From contig CAKQEI010000064.1 of the NCBI GenBank assembly GCA_934230115.1, positions 1 through 14,541 on the forward strand: 14,541 nucleotides of DNA. Direction: 5' to 3'. The notes below the pieces were generated by a model. The model was not told where the DNA came from, made no database searches, and saw only the letters and a program-made list of their open reading frames with translations. Shown piece after piece: positions 1-5,901 of the stretch; position 1 is the first letter of the stretch, and each line of letters begins with the position of its first letter. Position numbers and translations under genes: made by a program. The stretch is from an uncultured Prevotella sp. (GTDB taxonomy: Bacteria; Bacteroidota; Bacteroidia; Bacteroidales; Bacteroidaceae).

Positions 1-92
1 AGTAAAGGATTTAATTGAGAGTGAAGTATTTTAGTAAAACAACAAGAAAAGTGTAAAGTAAAATCAGTTAAAGTCACAATAATAATACTTCC

Positions 93-180
93 CCAAGTAG
101 TATATAATAAATGCCCAAGTAATATATAATAAATGCTCAAGTAATATATAATACTTTGCCAAGTAATATAGCTGTCCAAG
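93..180. repeat. 22-base A+T-rich tandem repeat, about 3.8 copies
   Basis: Copies begin at 93, 115, 137 and 159, each opening with CCAAGTARTATA or a one-base variant. The first two copies differ at a single base, the third diverges in its last few bases, and the fourth breaks off after about 17 bases, followed by one more CCAAG at 176. The period of 22 is exact for three steps. The block lies in the gene-free stretch 1-291, beyond the terminator of tyrS. No coding frame runs through it. Beyond this repeat and the hairpin at 211-258 I see nothing else in 1-291. Function unknown: it could be a slippage-derived satellite or a protein-binding array. Confidence 0.75.
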
Positions 181-210
181 AATTGTAATGTTGATAGATG
201 ATAAAACAGC

Positions 211-258
211 AAAAGGACTTGCCAAAACCCATAAGCTGGAGTTTTGACAAGTCCTTTT
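211..258 (-). terminator. Rho-independent terminator after tyrS, probably bidirectional
   Basis: Two 18-base arms (211-228 and 241-258) flank a 12-base loop. In minus-strand RNA all 18 positions pair, one as a G-U wobble; in plus-strand RNA that same position is a C-A mismatch. On the minus strand the hairpin is followed by UUUUGCUGUUUUA, on the plus strand by a longer U-run (251-262). The stem therefore fits the tyrS transcript better and the U-run fits a plus-strand transcript arriving from left of the window better, so it probably serves both. Confidence 0.85.
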
Positions 259-291
259 TTTTATTTATTCTGCTTTAAAAGAGAGCTATGC

Positions 292-1593
292 TTACTTAAC
301 AGTAACAAGATAATAGTTCTTTTTACCACGCTGCACGAGCAGATACTTACCATCTATAAGGTCTTCGGCAGTCACCACACGGTCGAAAGCGGCAAGCTTC
401 TCCTTGTTGAGCGAAACGCCACCACCCTGAACAAGCTTGCGCATCTCGCCCTTAGAGGCGAAAATCTTAACGTCGTCGCGAGTGAAGATGTCTACAGCAG
501 GCTGACCGAGCTGGTCCTTAGAAAGCTCGAAGTGGGGCACACCCTCGAAGATAGAGAGCAATGTGGCCTCATCAAACTTCTGCAGAGTCTCCTTTGTACC
601 CTTGCCAAAGAGGATGCTTGAAGCCTCCTGAGCAATCTCAAGGTCCTCGCGAGAGTGAACCATAACGGTGAGCTCCTCAGCCAGACGCTTCTGCAGGATA
701 CGGCGGCCCGGATCCTCACTATGCTCAGCCACAAGAGCGTCGATAGTCTCCTTGTCGAGGTCGGTGAATATCTTGATATACTTCTCTGCCTCCACATCGC
801 TTACATTAAGCCAGAACTGGTAGAAAGCATAAGGAGTTGTGCGGTTGCGGTCGAGCCAAACGTTGCCGCTCTCAGTCTTGCCAAACTTCTTGCCATCGCT
901 CTTGGTGATAAGCGGACATGTGAGGCAGTAAGCCTCCGACTCATTGCCCAATGTGCGGCGGATAAGCTCAGTACCTGTGGTCATGTTGCCCCACTGGTCG
1001 TTGCCACCAAGCTGCAAGCGCACGCCATACTTCTGATATTGATAGAGGAAGTCGTAGCCCTGAAGGAGCTGATAGGTGAACTCGGTGAACGAGAGACCGT
1101 CGCGAGCCTCTCCGTTGAGACGCTTCTGAACAGAGTCCTTAGCCATCATATAGTTCACGGTGATGTGCTTGCCCACCTCGCGTGCGAAGTCGAGGAAGGT
1201 GAAGTCCTTCATCCAGTCGTAGTTGTTGACAAGCTCTGCCTTGTTAGGCTCGTTGCCATCGAAGTCGAGGAACTTAGACACCTGCTTCTTGATAGCCTCC
1301 TGGTTGTGGTAGAGGGTTTCAGAATCGAGCAGATTGCGCTCCTGACTCTTGCCCGAAGGGTCGCCAATCATTCCAGTAGCACCACCCACGAGCAGATAAG
1401 GCTTGTGGCCGCAACGCTGGAGATGACGCAGCATCATAATGCCGCAAAGATGACCGATGTGGAGAGAGTCGGCAGTTGGGTCGGTGCCCAGATACGCAGA
1501 CACCATGTGGGTATTGAGATATTCCTCAGTACCGGGCATAATCTGCGCGAGCATGCCGCGCCAGCGCAGTTCTTCAACGAAATTTTTTGCCAT
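292..1593 (-). CDS. tyrS: Tyrosyl-tRNA synthetase
   Basis: Cytoplasmic class I aminoacyl-tRNA synthetase that activates tyrosine with ATP and charges tRNA-Tyr. The 433-residue product has the class I HIGH signature at residues 45-48 and the KFGKT form of the KMSKS loop at 236-240, in the Rossmann-type catalytic domain. The tyrosine-site motif GGNDQWGN lies between them, and a C-terminal S4-like RNA-binding domain spans about residues 365-433. The length is normal for bacterial TyrRS. The ATG at 1593 gives the usual N-terminus ([12 protein letters not shown]). It is the last gene of the metK-to-tyrS series, 43 bases after yidD, with no promoter of its own visible, and is followed by the hairpin at 211-258. 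Nothing in the coding sequence looks broken. Confidence 0.97.
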   Translation of the reverse strand: MAKNFVEELRWRGMLAQIMPGTEEYLNTHMVSAYLGTDPTADSLHIGHLCGIMMLRHLQRCGHKPYLLVGGATGMIGDPSGKSQERNLLDSETLYHNQEAIKKQVSKFLDFDGNEPNKAELVNNYDWMKDFTFLDFAREVGKHITVNYMMAKDSVQKRLNGEARDGLSFTEFTYQLLQGYDFLYQYQKYGVRLQLGGNDQWGNMTTGTELIRRTLGNESEAYCLTCPLITKSDGKKFGKTESGNVWLDRNRTTPYAFYQFWLNVSDVEAEKYIKIFTDLDKETIDALVAEHSEDPGRRILQKRLAEELTVMVHSREDLEIAQEASSILFGKGTKETLQKFDEATLLSIFEGVPHFELSKDQLGQPAVDIFTRDDVKIFASKGEMRKLVQGGGVSLNKEKLAAFDRVVTAEDLIDGKYLLVQRGKKNYYLVTVK

Positions 1594-1636
1594 TGTTTTT
1601 AATTAGTAATATAATTGGGTAATTTATTTTAAAGAC

Positions 1637-1909
1637 TTACGGCACCGGGTCGTATCCCGAGCCTCCCCATGGGTTGCATCGCAATATTCGCCATATAGAG
1701 AGAGCCATGCCCTTGAAGAATCCGTGCTTGAGCAACGCCTGCCGTGCATATTCCGAGCAAGTAGGTCGGAATCGGCACGAAGCCGGAGTGTAGGGAGTGA
1801 TGAACTTCTGATAGAAGCGTATGGGCTGCACGGTGAGCCATGCGAGGGCGTGCGATAGCCATGCTAATGCATGTGCAAGCCAAGCGAGAGTAGATTGCCT
1901 ATTGCTCAT
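1637..1909 (-). CDS. yidD: Membrane protein insertion efficiency factor YidD, with a heptad-repeat N-terminus
   Basis: Small protein of the YidD family, thought to act at the inner face of the cytoplasmic membrane and help YidC/Sec-dependent insertion. The 90-residue product carries the family core from about residue 29: [19 protein letters not shown], then PTCSEYA, a helix, RILRCNPW and a terminal GYDPVP. The cysteines of SCRF, PTCSEY and LRCNP are all present. Unlike most members it has about 20 extra residues before the core, made of an almost perfect 7-residue repeat ([20 protein letters not shown] at about 8-26) that could form an amphipathic or membrane-inserting helix. The start is fixed by the ATGA overlap with rnpA (1906-1909), which implies translational coupling; no other in-frame Met precedes the core. 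An overlapping ORF in another frame is not real. Confidence 0.93.
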   Translation of the reverse strand: MSNRQSTLAWLAHALAWLSHALAWLTVQPIRFYQKFITPYTPASCRFRPTCSEYARQALLKHGFFKGMALSIWRILRCNPWGGSGYDPVP

Positions 1910-2343
1910 TGTGCAGCCTCCGCCGTTTTAGTGCCGTGCTCTATGCGCTCTGCCATACGCTGCAACAAATTGCTCATGCGGTCGGCAACTTCAGTCATGG
2001 AGCAGATACGGTCGGCAGTCCATATGAAGCACATCGACACGTTGCTACAGCCATCAGCGGCAAGACGCTCCACGAGAATGTGCTTGTTTAGCCGGTAAGC
2101 CTCGCGCACCTGACGCTTGATAAGATTGCGCTTCACAGCCCGCTTGAAGTAGCGTTTGGGCACGCTCACCATCATCTGCGCCAAAGGCCCTCGCTTGTCC
2201 TCGCTCCTCCCCTCGGCCATGTAGACTACGCGCAATGGCGAAGCCGTCATAGCTTTCGAACCGCCCCCACGAAAGAGGCGGTCGATTTGCTTTTTGCTGT
2301 TTATACGCTCCGCTTGCGGGAGAGAATACTTGGATATAGTCAT
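1906..2343 (-). CDS. rnpA: Ribonuclease P protein component
   Basis: Basic protein subunit that binds the RNase P RNA and assists 5' maturation of pre-tRNA. With the ATG at 2343 the product has 145 residues. It starts with the family-typical stretch [20 protein letters not shown] and contains the diagnostic RNR motif at about 68-84 ([18 protein letters not shown]). The C-terminal third (GTKTAEAAQ at the end) is a poorly conserved tail. A GTG at 2370 would add nine residues (APPLHHHI) with no family support, so I reject it. It starts 42 bases after hemD and overlaps yidD by four bases. In many phyla rnpA follows rpmH near the replication origin; here it sits between hemD and yidD. A short palindrome (AGGTGGCACCACCT, about 2361-2374) just before the start could form a small hairpin near the initiation region. 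Confidence 0.95.
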   Translation of the reverse strand: MTISKYSLPQAERINSKKQIDRLFRGGGSKAMTASPLRVVYMAEGRSEDKRGPLAQMMVSVPKRYFKRAVKRNLIKRQVREAYRLNKHILVERLAADGCSNVSMCFIWTADRICSMTEVADRMSNLLQRMAERIEHGTKTAEAAQ

Positions 2344-2385
2344 AATGTGATGATGTAGAGGTGGTGCCACCTCATCCGTTTTTTT

Positions 2386-3132
2386 TTACTTGTTGTTTTC
2401 GAGATACCAGCGCAGAGCCGCAGTCATCGACGGATGCTCCTTGGTGGGAGCCTCAAGGTCGAGACGGAATCCCTCGTCCTCCACAGCCTTTGCGGTAGCC
2501 GGACCGAATGTAGCTATGCGCACATCGCCCTGTTTGAAGTCGGGAAAGTTCTTTGTGAACGCCTTGATGCCGGTAGGACTGAAGAACACGAGCATGTCGC
2601 AGTCGAAGTTCTTCACTTCCTCCTCGGTGAAGTTGTTGCTAACTGTGCGGTACATCACGCATTCCTTGTGGTTAAGCTTCTTGGCGTCGAGCAGTCGCTG
2701 CACATCGTCGTTGTGTACATCGCTAAGCGGCACGAGATACTTCTCGTTCTTGTGCTTCACCATGGTTGGGATGAGCGAGTCGAGCTTGCCAGTAGTTCCG
2801 AAGAACACCTTGCGCTTGCGGTACTGCACGTATTTCTGAATATAGAGAGCGATGGTCTCTGTCACGCAGAAGTATTTCATGTCCTCGGGGATGGTGATGC
2901 GCATCTCCTTGGCGAGTTTGAAATAGTTGTCTATTGCGTGGCGTGAGGTGAAGACCACAGCGGTGAAATCCAACAGTCCGATTTTCTGCTGGCGGAACTC
3001 CTTGGAGCTGAGTCCTTCCACCTTGATGAATGGACGGAATACGAGTTCTACACCAAAATCATTAGCAATGTCGAAGTAAGGCGACTTCTCGCTTGACGGT
3101 TCGGGCTGGGAGACCAGAATTTTCTTTATCAT
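2386..3132 (-). CDS. hemD: Uroporphyrinogen-III synthase
   Basis: Closes and isomerises hydroxymethylbilane to uroporphyrinogen III, the branch point to heme, siroheme and corrinoids; cytoplasmic. The 248-residue product has the two-lobed HemD pattern. The first lobe begins MIKKILVSQPEP with FTSRHAIDNYF near residue 60. The second lobe contains VMYRTV, DMLVFFSPTGIKAF and ATFGPATAKAVEDEG, and the end has the PTKEHPSMTAAL signature. HemD is weakly conserved, so the call rests on this motif order, the length and the neighbour: DUF4271 proteins lie beside hemD in many Bacteroidetes. The ATG at 3132 opens a plausible N-terminus. It lies 43 bases after the DUF4271 gene and 42 before rnpA. No other heme gene is in the window. 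The lone hemD in a translation-related operon is odd but appears usual for the group. Confidence 0.9.
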   Translation of the reverse strand: MIKKILVSQPEPSSEKSPYFDIANDFGVELVFRPFIKVEGLSSKEFRQQKIGLLDFTAVVFTSRHAIDNYFKLAKEMRITIPEDMKYFCVTETIALYIQKYVQYRKRKVFFGTTGKLDSLIPTMVKHKNEKYLVPLSDVHNDDVQRLLDAKKLNHKECVMYRTVSNNFTEEEVKNFDCDMLVFFSPTGIKAFTKNFPDFKQGDVRIATFGPATAKAVEDEGFRLDLEAPTKEHPSMTAALRWYLENNK

Positions 3133-3175
3133 TTCTCTATCAAAAAATATGTATCGTAAAAGTATATATTGTTCT

Positions 3176-4213
3176 TTATAAATTCACTTTCAAATAGTTG
3201 CCCACCATGGCAAGCACACCTACCAGCGTGGCCAATGGCAGCAATTCAAGCGTGCAAAAGTACAAAAAAATTTGCAAAGAATTGCCTAAATGTCTGAAAA
3301 AGATGATATATGCCTTGTAAAGCGACAACAATTTGAACACAGCTATCACGACTCCCGTGCATACGAGCGTCGTCTCGACAGGCATTTCGAAATAAGCCTG
3401 AAGCACCACCACCGGGAATAGACACACGCCCTCCATGGCTATGATGAATAGCAGCGACTTCATCCATAGGTCGTTGCTGCGCCTGTCGAAGAACACCCAT
3501 CCCGCAAGCCAATAAACAGCCGACTTTACAAGCACATAGCCCAAATTGATAAGTGCGAAGATGCCTATCACCTGATACTGGTCGATGATGAACGTGTCGG
3601 TGACACGTAACTGCACGTAGAAGAAAAATATGAGTGCGAAGAGCAGACAACTCTGCAACACCAGGAAGAACTGGAAACGCAGCTCGCTTGATGTCTCGGT
3701 TATGGAGGATGTCTTGTCGCTGTGGGGCGGACGGAAGAAGTCCTTTGCCTGGCGCAGTATAAACCGCTTTGACTTGGCGTAGGCAACGGCTGCGAGAATG
3801 AAGCAGAAGAGCAACATGGCTGTTATCACGTTGTCGCGTGCAATGCCATAAGGCACTGGGTCACCCGCCACACCGAGTCGTCCACCAAAGAGGTCGGGGT
3901 GAAACCAAGGCTTACCCGTGAAGTAGGACTCACGGTAGTACTTGGGCATATTGACATCGCGCCACGAATGCCCGGCTGTTTGTCCGGGCAAGTGGAGCGT
4001 GTCTGGCTGCTGACTCCACGTTATCTCCGATGGCTTTATGTGTGCCTGTATAGCGGAGTCTTGCTGCTCGGGCGTAGCATTCTTAGGCAGCCACGAGAGC
4101 ACCTGTGCGGGCGTGGGCTGATAATGCTGGCGCGGTTGTTGTTTCGCTGCCACCGGCAGTCCGTCTTCGCCGAGAATTATCTCCTCGGAGTGAATGGAGT
4201 CAGTTACGTTCAT
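3176..4213 (-). CDS. DUF4271 domain integral membrane protein
   Basis: The first ~110 residues are soluble and polar, with a W/P/H-rich stretch (GKPWFHPDLFGGRLG). Then come about six hydrophobic segments. Examples are NVITAMLLFCFILAAVAYA, LVLQSCLLFALIFFFYVQL, VIGIFALINLGYVLVKSAVY, SLLFIIAMEGVCLFPVVVL, VCTGVVIAVFKLLSLYKAY and a last one ending LATLVGVLAMVGNYL. The layout and position next to hemD match the Bacteroidetes-specific DUF4271 family, which has no established function. I use the ATG at 4213 (345 residues: NVTDSIHSEEIILG) rather than a TTG at 4231. The TTG lies within a short direct repeat (TTGACAATTGACAATTATTG) and adds only six residues. A link to heme or envelope biogenesis is guessed from the neighbour only. 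Confidence 0.85.
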   Translation of the reverse strand: MNVTDSIHSEEIILGEDGLPVAAKQQPRQHYQPTPAQVLSWLPKNATPEQQDSAIQAHIKPSEITWSQQPDTLHLPGQTAGHSWRDVNMPKYYRESYFTGKPWFHPDLFGGRLGVAGDPVPYGIARDNVITAMLLFCFILAAVAYAKSKRFILRQAKDFFRPPHSDKTSSITETSSELRFQFFLVLQSCLLFALIFFFYVQLRVTDTFIIDQYQVIGIFALINLGYVLVKSAVYWLAGWVFFDRRSNDLWMKSLLFIIAMEGVCLFPVVVLQAYFEMPVETTLVCTGVVIAVFKLLSLYKAYIIFFRHLGNSLQIFLYFCTLELLPLATLVGVLAMVGNYLKVNL

Positions 4214-4261
4214 AATTTCAATAATTGTCAATTGTCAATATTCCAACTGTAATGCTTTGAT

Positions 4262-5521
4262 TTACAGTCCAAACTCTTTCTTGATGTCGTCCACACGGTC
4301 GAGTTTCTCCCATGTGAAGAGTTCCACCTTCATCACCTTAGTCTCGTGATAGCGCGAGTTGAATGTCTTCTCCACCACCTCATTCTTGCGGCCCATGTGT
4401 CCGTAGGCTGCTGTCTCGCGGTAGATAGGCTGACGCAATTTGAGTGTACGCTCGATAGCCTTTGGTCGGAGATCAAAGAGTTTCTCTATCTTCTGTGCTA
4501 TCTCGCCGTCGCTCATATTCACGCGTGAGCGTCCGTAGGTGTTCACATAGATGTTCACCGGCTCTGCCACACCAATTGCGTAGCTCACCTGCACAAGCAT
4601 CTCGTCTGCCACTCCGGCAGCCACCATATTCTTGGCGATATAGCGTGCGGCATAGGCAGCCGAACGGTCAACCTTTGAAGGGTCCTTGCCGGAGAATGCT
4701 CCACCGCCGTGTGCTCCCTTGCCACCGTATGTGTCTACGATAATCTTGCGGCCTGTGAGACCAGTATCGCCGTGAGGACCACCGATAACAAACTTGCCAG
4801 TAGGGTTGACAAAGTACTTGATGTCGTCGTTGAAGAGAGCCAGCACCTTCTCGCTGTGAATCTCTGCCTTAACGCGAGGCATAAGGATATTGAGCACATC
4901 CTCCTTAATCTTGGCAAGCATACGCTCGTCGTCGTTGTCAAACTCGTCGTGCTGTGTGCTCACCACGATTGTGTCGATGCGCTGGGGAATGCCCTCCTCT
5001 GAGTATTCTACTGTCACCTGGCTCTTTGAGTCGGGGCGCAGATAAGTCATCTCCTTACCTTCCTTGCGGATGTCGGCAAGCACACGCATGATGAGCTGTG
5101 CGAGGTCGAGAGTCACAGGCATGTAGTTCTCGGTCTCGTTGGTGGCGTAGCCGAACATCATTCCCTGGTCGCCGGCTCCCTGCTCCTCTTCCTCGGCACG
5201 GCTCACACCACGGTTGATGTCGTCGCTCTGCTCGTGGATGGCAGTAAGCACACCACATGAGTTGCCGTCGAACTGATACTCCGACTTGGAATAGCCAATC
5301 TGGTTGATGGTCTTGCGTGCGATGGTCTGCAAGTCGATGTAAACACCTGAGCGCACCTCACCCATGATAACTACCTGGCCAGTAGTCACAAACGACTCAA
5401 TGGCACAATGAGCGTGCTCGTCGTAGGCGAGAAACTGATCGACCAGGGCGTCGGAAATCTGGTCGGCGACTTTGTCGGGATGACCCTCTGAAACTGATTC
5501 TGATGAAAAAAGATAATTCAT
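4262..5521 (-). CDS. metK: S-adenosylmethionine synthetase (methionine adenosyltransferase)
   Basis: Makes S-adenosylmethionine from methionine and ATP; cytoplasmic tetramer. From the ATG at 5521 the product has 419 residues and starts with the family signature YLFSSESVSEGHPDKVADQ (His14, Asp16, Lys17 in the active site). The ATP-binding motif GAGDQGMMFGYA starts at 115, GGPHGDTGLTGRK lies in the middle domain and the GGGAFSGKD signature is at 272-280. The TTG at 5530 adds only three residues and is unnecessary. It is somewhat longer than the E. coli enzyme, as is usual in Bacteroidetes. It is first in the six-gene unit, and its leader carries a promoter and a SAM-II-type riboswitch, which fits feedback by the enzyme's own product. 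The next gene starts 48 bases after its stop. Confidence 0.98.
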   Translation of the reverse strand: MNYLFSSESVSEGHPDKVADQISDALVDQFLAYDEHAHCAIESFVTTGQVVIMGEVRSGVYIDLQTIARKTINQIGYSKSEYQFDGNSCGVLTAIHEQSDDINRGVSRAEEEEQGAGDQGMMFGYATNETENYMPVTLDLAQLIMRVLADIRKEGKEMTYLRPDSKSQVTVEYSEEGIPQRIDTIVVSTQHDEFDNDDERMLAKIKEDVLNILMPRVKAEIHSEKVLALFNDDIKYFVNPTGKFVIGGPHGDTGLTGRKIIVDTYGGKGAHGGGAFSGKDPSKVDRSAAYAARYIAKNMVAAGVADEMLVQVSYAIGVAEPVNIYVNTYGRSRVNMSDGEIAQKIEKLFDLRPKAIERTLKLRQPIYRETAAYGHMGRKNEVVEKTFNSRYHETKVMKVELFTWEKLDRVDDIKKEFGL

Positions 5522-5540
5522 TTTTTCCAAATTTTAAAAT

Positions 5541-5574
5541 TAAAAAACAGTGGAAAAACACCAATTACCGCTGT
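5541..5574 (-). terminator. Weak terminator-like hairpin in the metK leader
   Basis: In minus-strand RNA, ACAGCGG (5574-5568) can pair with CCACUGU (5553-5547) with one C-A mismatch across a 14-base loop. A U-rich run (5547-5542, then AAUUUU) follows directly. It lies about 20 bases before the metK start. It could be the expression platform of the riboswitch upstream, stopping transcription when SAM is bound. The stem is weak, so this is a suggestion from position as much as from structure. Confidence 0.35.
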
Positions 5575-5583
5575 CCTACACAT

Positions 5584-5637
5584 TATGCTATTATCATTAT
5601 TCCATACCGCCAAACCGTTGGCGATACGCATAGCACA
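5584..5637 (-). other. Stable nested stem-loop in the metK leader
   Basis: An inner hairpin of nine pairs, one of them G-U, closes on a CGGU tetraloop (5626-5618 with 5613-5605; core CGCCAA/UUGGCG). It is enclosed by an eight-pair outer stem containing UGCUAU/AUAGCA (5637-5630 with 5591-5584). The two helices lie between the riboswitch core and the terminator-like hairpin, in a leader with no ORF. They may couple ligand binding to the expression platform or protect the mRNA. I recognise no known family in this part. Confidence 0.55.
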
Positions 5638-5647
5638 TGCGGTCGGA

Positions 5648-5701
5648 CGTTGCAGTTTTAGCATTTTTTAGTGTGGTTGCAAGCAGCCAAATTCTTCCAC
5701 A
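5648..5701 (-). promoter_or_regulatory. SAM-II (metA-type) riboswitch candidate
   Basis: Read on the minus strand, the leader holds the conserved order of the SAM-II aptamer. P1 is formed by UGUGG (5701-5697) with CCACA (5676-5672). The P1 loop contains GAAUUUGGCUGCUUGC. After P1 comes an A-rich linker (CUAAAAAAU), then GCUAAAA (5662-5656). UUGC (5682-5679) can pair with the GC and AA of GCUAA as the P2 pseudoknot, leaving the U that contacts SAM in known structures. The match to the alphaproteobacterial type (AUUUGG.CGCUUGCA.CCAC....GCUAAA) is close. The outer P2 extension is less clear: GCUG in the loop against CUGC after GCUAAAA, with one U-U mismatch. It starts about 20 bases after the expected transcription start and precedes metK, a classic SAM-regulated gene. 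How binding controls expression is not shown. Confidence 0.82.
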
Positions 5702-5729
5702 TGGTTATACTTGTTTTTGAAATCGGATG

Positions 5730-5760
5730 CAAAGGTACTGCTATTTGCCGACATGGCAAA
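5730..5760 (-). promoter_or_regulatory. Promoter of the metK-tyrS unit
   Basis: On the minus strand TTTG (5760-5757) is separated by 19 bases from TACCTTTG (5737-5730), an exact fit to the Bacteroidetes sigma-ABfr -33/-7 consensus (TTTG ... TAnnTTTG). Initiation would fall near 5724, leaving a leader of about 200 bases that contains the riboswitch. Confidence 0.8.
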
Positions 5761-5823
5761 GAATTTATAATAAAAAGATGCAACAAAGAGATAACGAGGA
5801 CCGCTTTATATTATTGAGAATAC

Positions 5824-5869
5824 AAAAAGACTCGCTATATATTCTTTTGAAAAAGACATATAGCGAGTC
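5824..5869 (-). terminator. Rho-independent terminator after infB
   Basis: A perfect 12-pair stem, GACTCGCTATAT (5829-5840) with ATATAGCGAGTC (5858-5869), encloses a 17-base loop. On the minus strand it is followed by UUUUUG (5828-5823). It starts about 30 bases after the infB stop and lies upstream of the metK promoter, so it separates the rimP-nusA-infB operon from the metK unit. Confidence 0.88.
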
Positions 5870-5901
5870 AATATTTGTTTACCAATTACATTGTCAATTC
5901 G

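Noticed and set aside
2..34. Frame reading VKDLIESEVF then stop at the left edge, possibly the end of a plus-strand gene
   Set aside because: Ten codons are too few to support a gene, although the strong plus-strand U-run of the terminator at 211-258 would suit one.
93..180. CRISPR array
   Set aside because: The repeats are contiguous without unique spacers and no cas gene is near.
655..1602. 315-codon open frame on the plus strand
   Set aside because: Antisense to tyrS, whose motifs are intact; the translation shows no family features.
2344..2370. GTG start for rnpA at 2370
   Set aside because: Adds a non-conserved APPLHHHI leader; the ATG at 2343 begins just before the conserved RnpA N-terminus.
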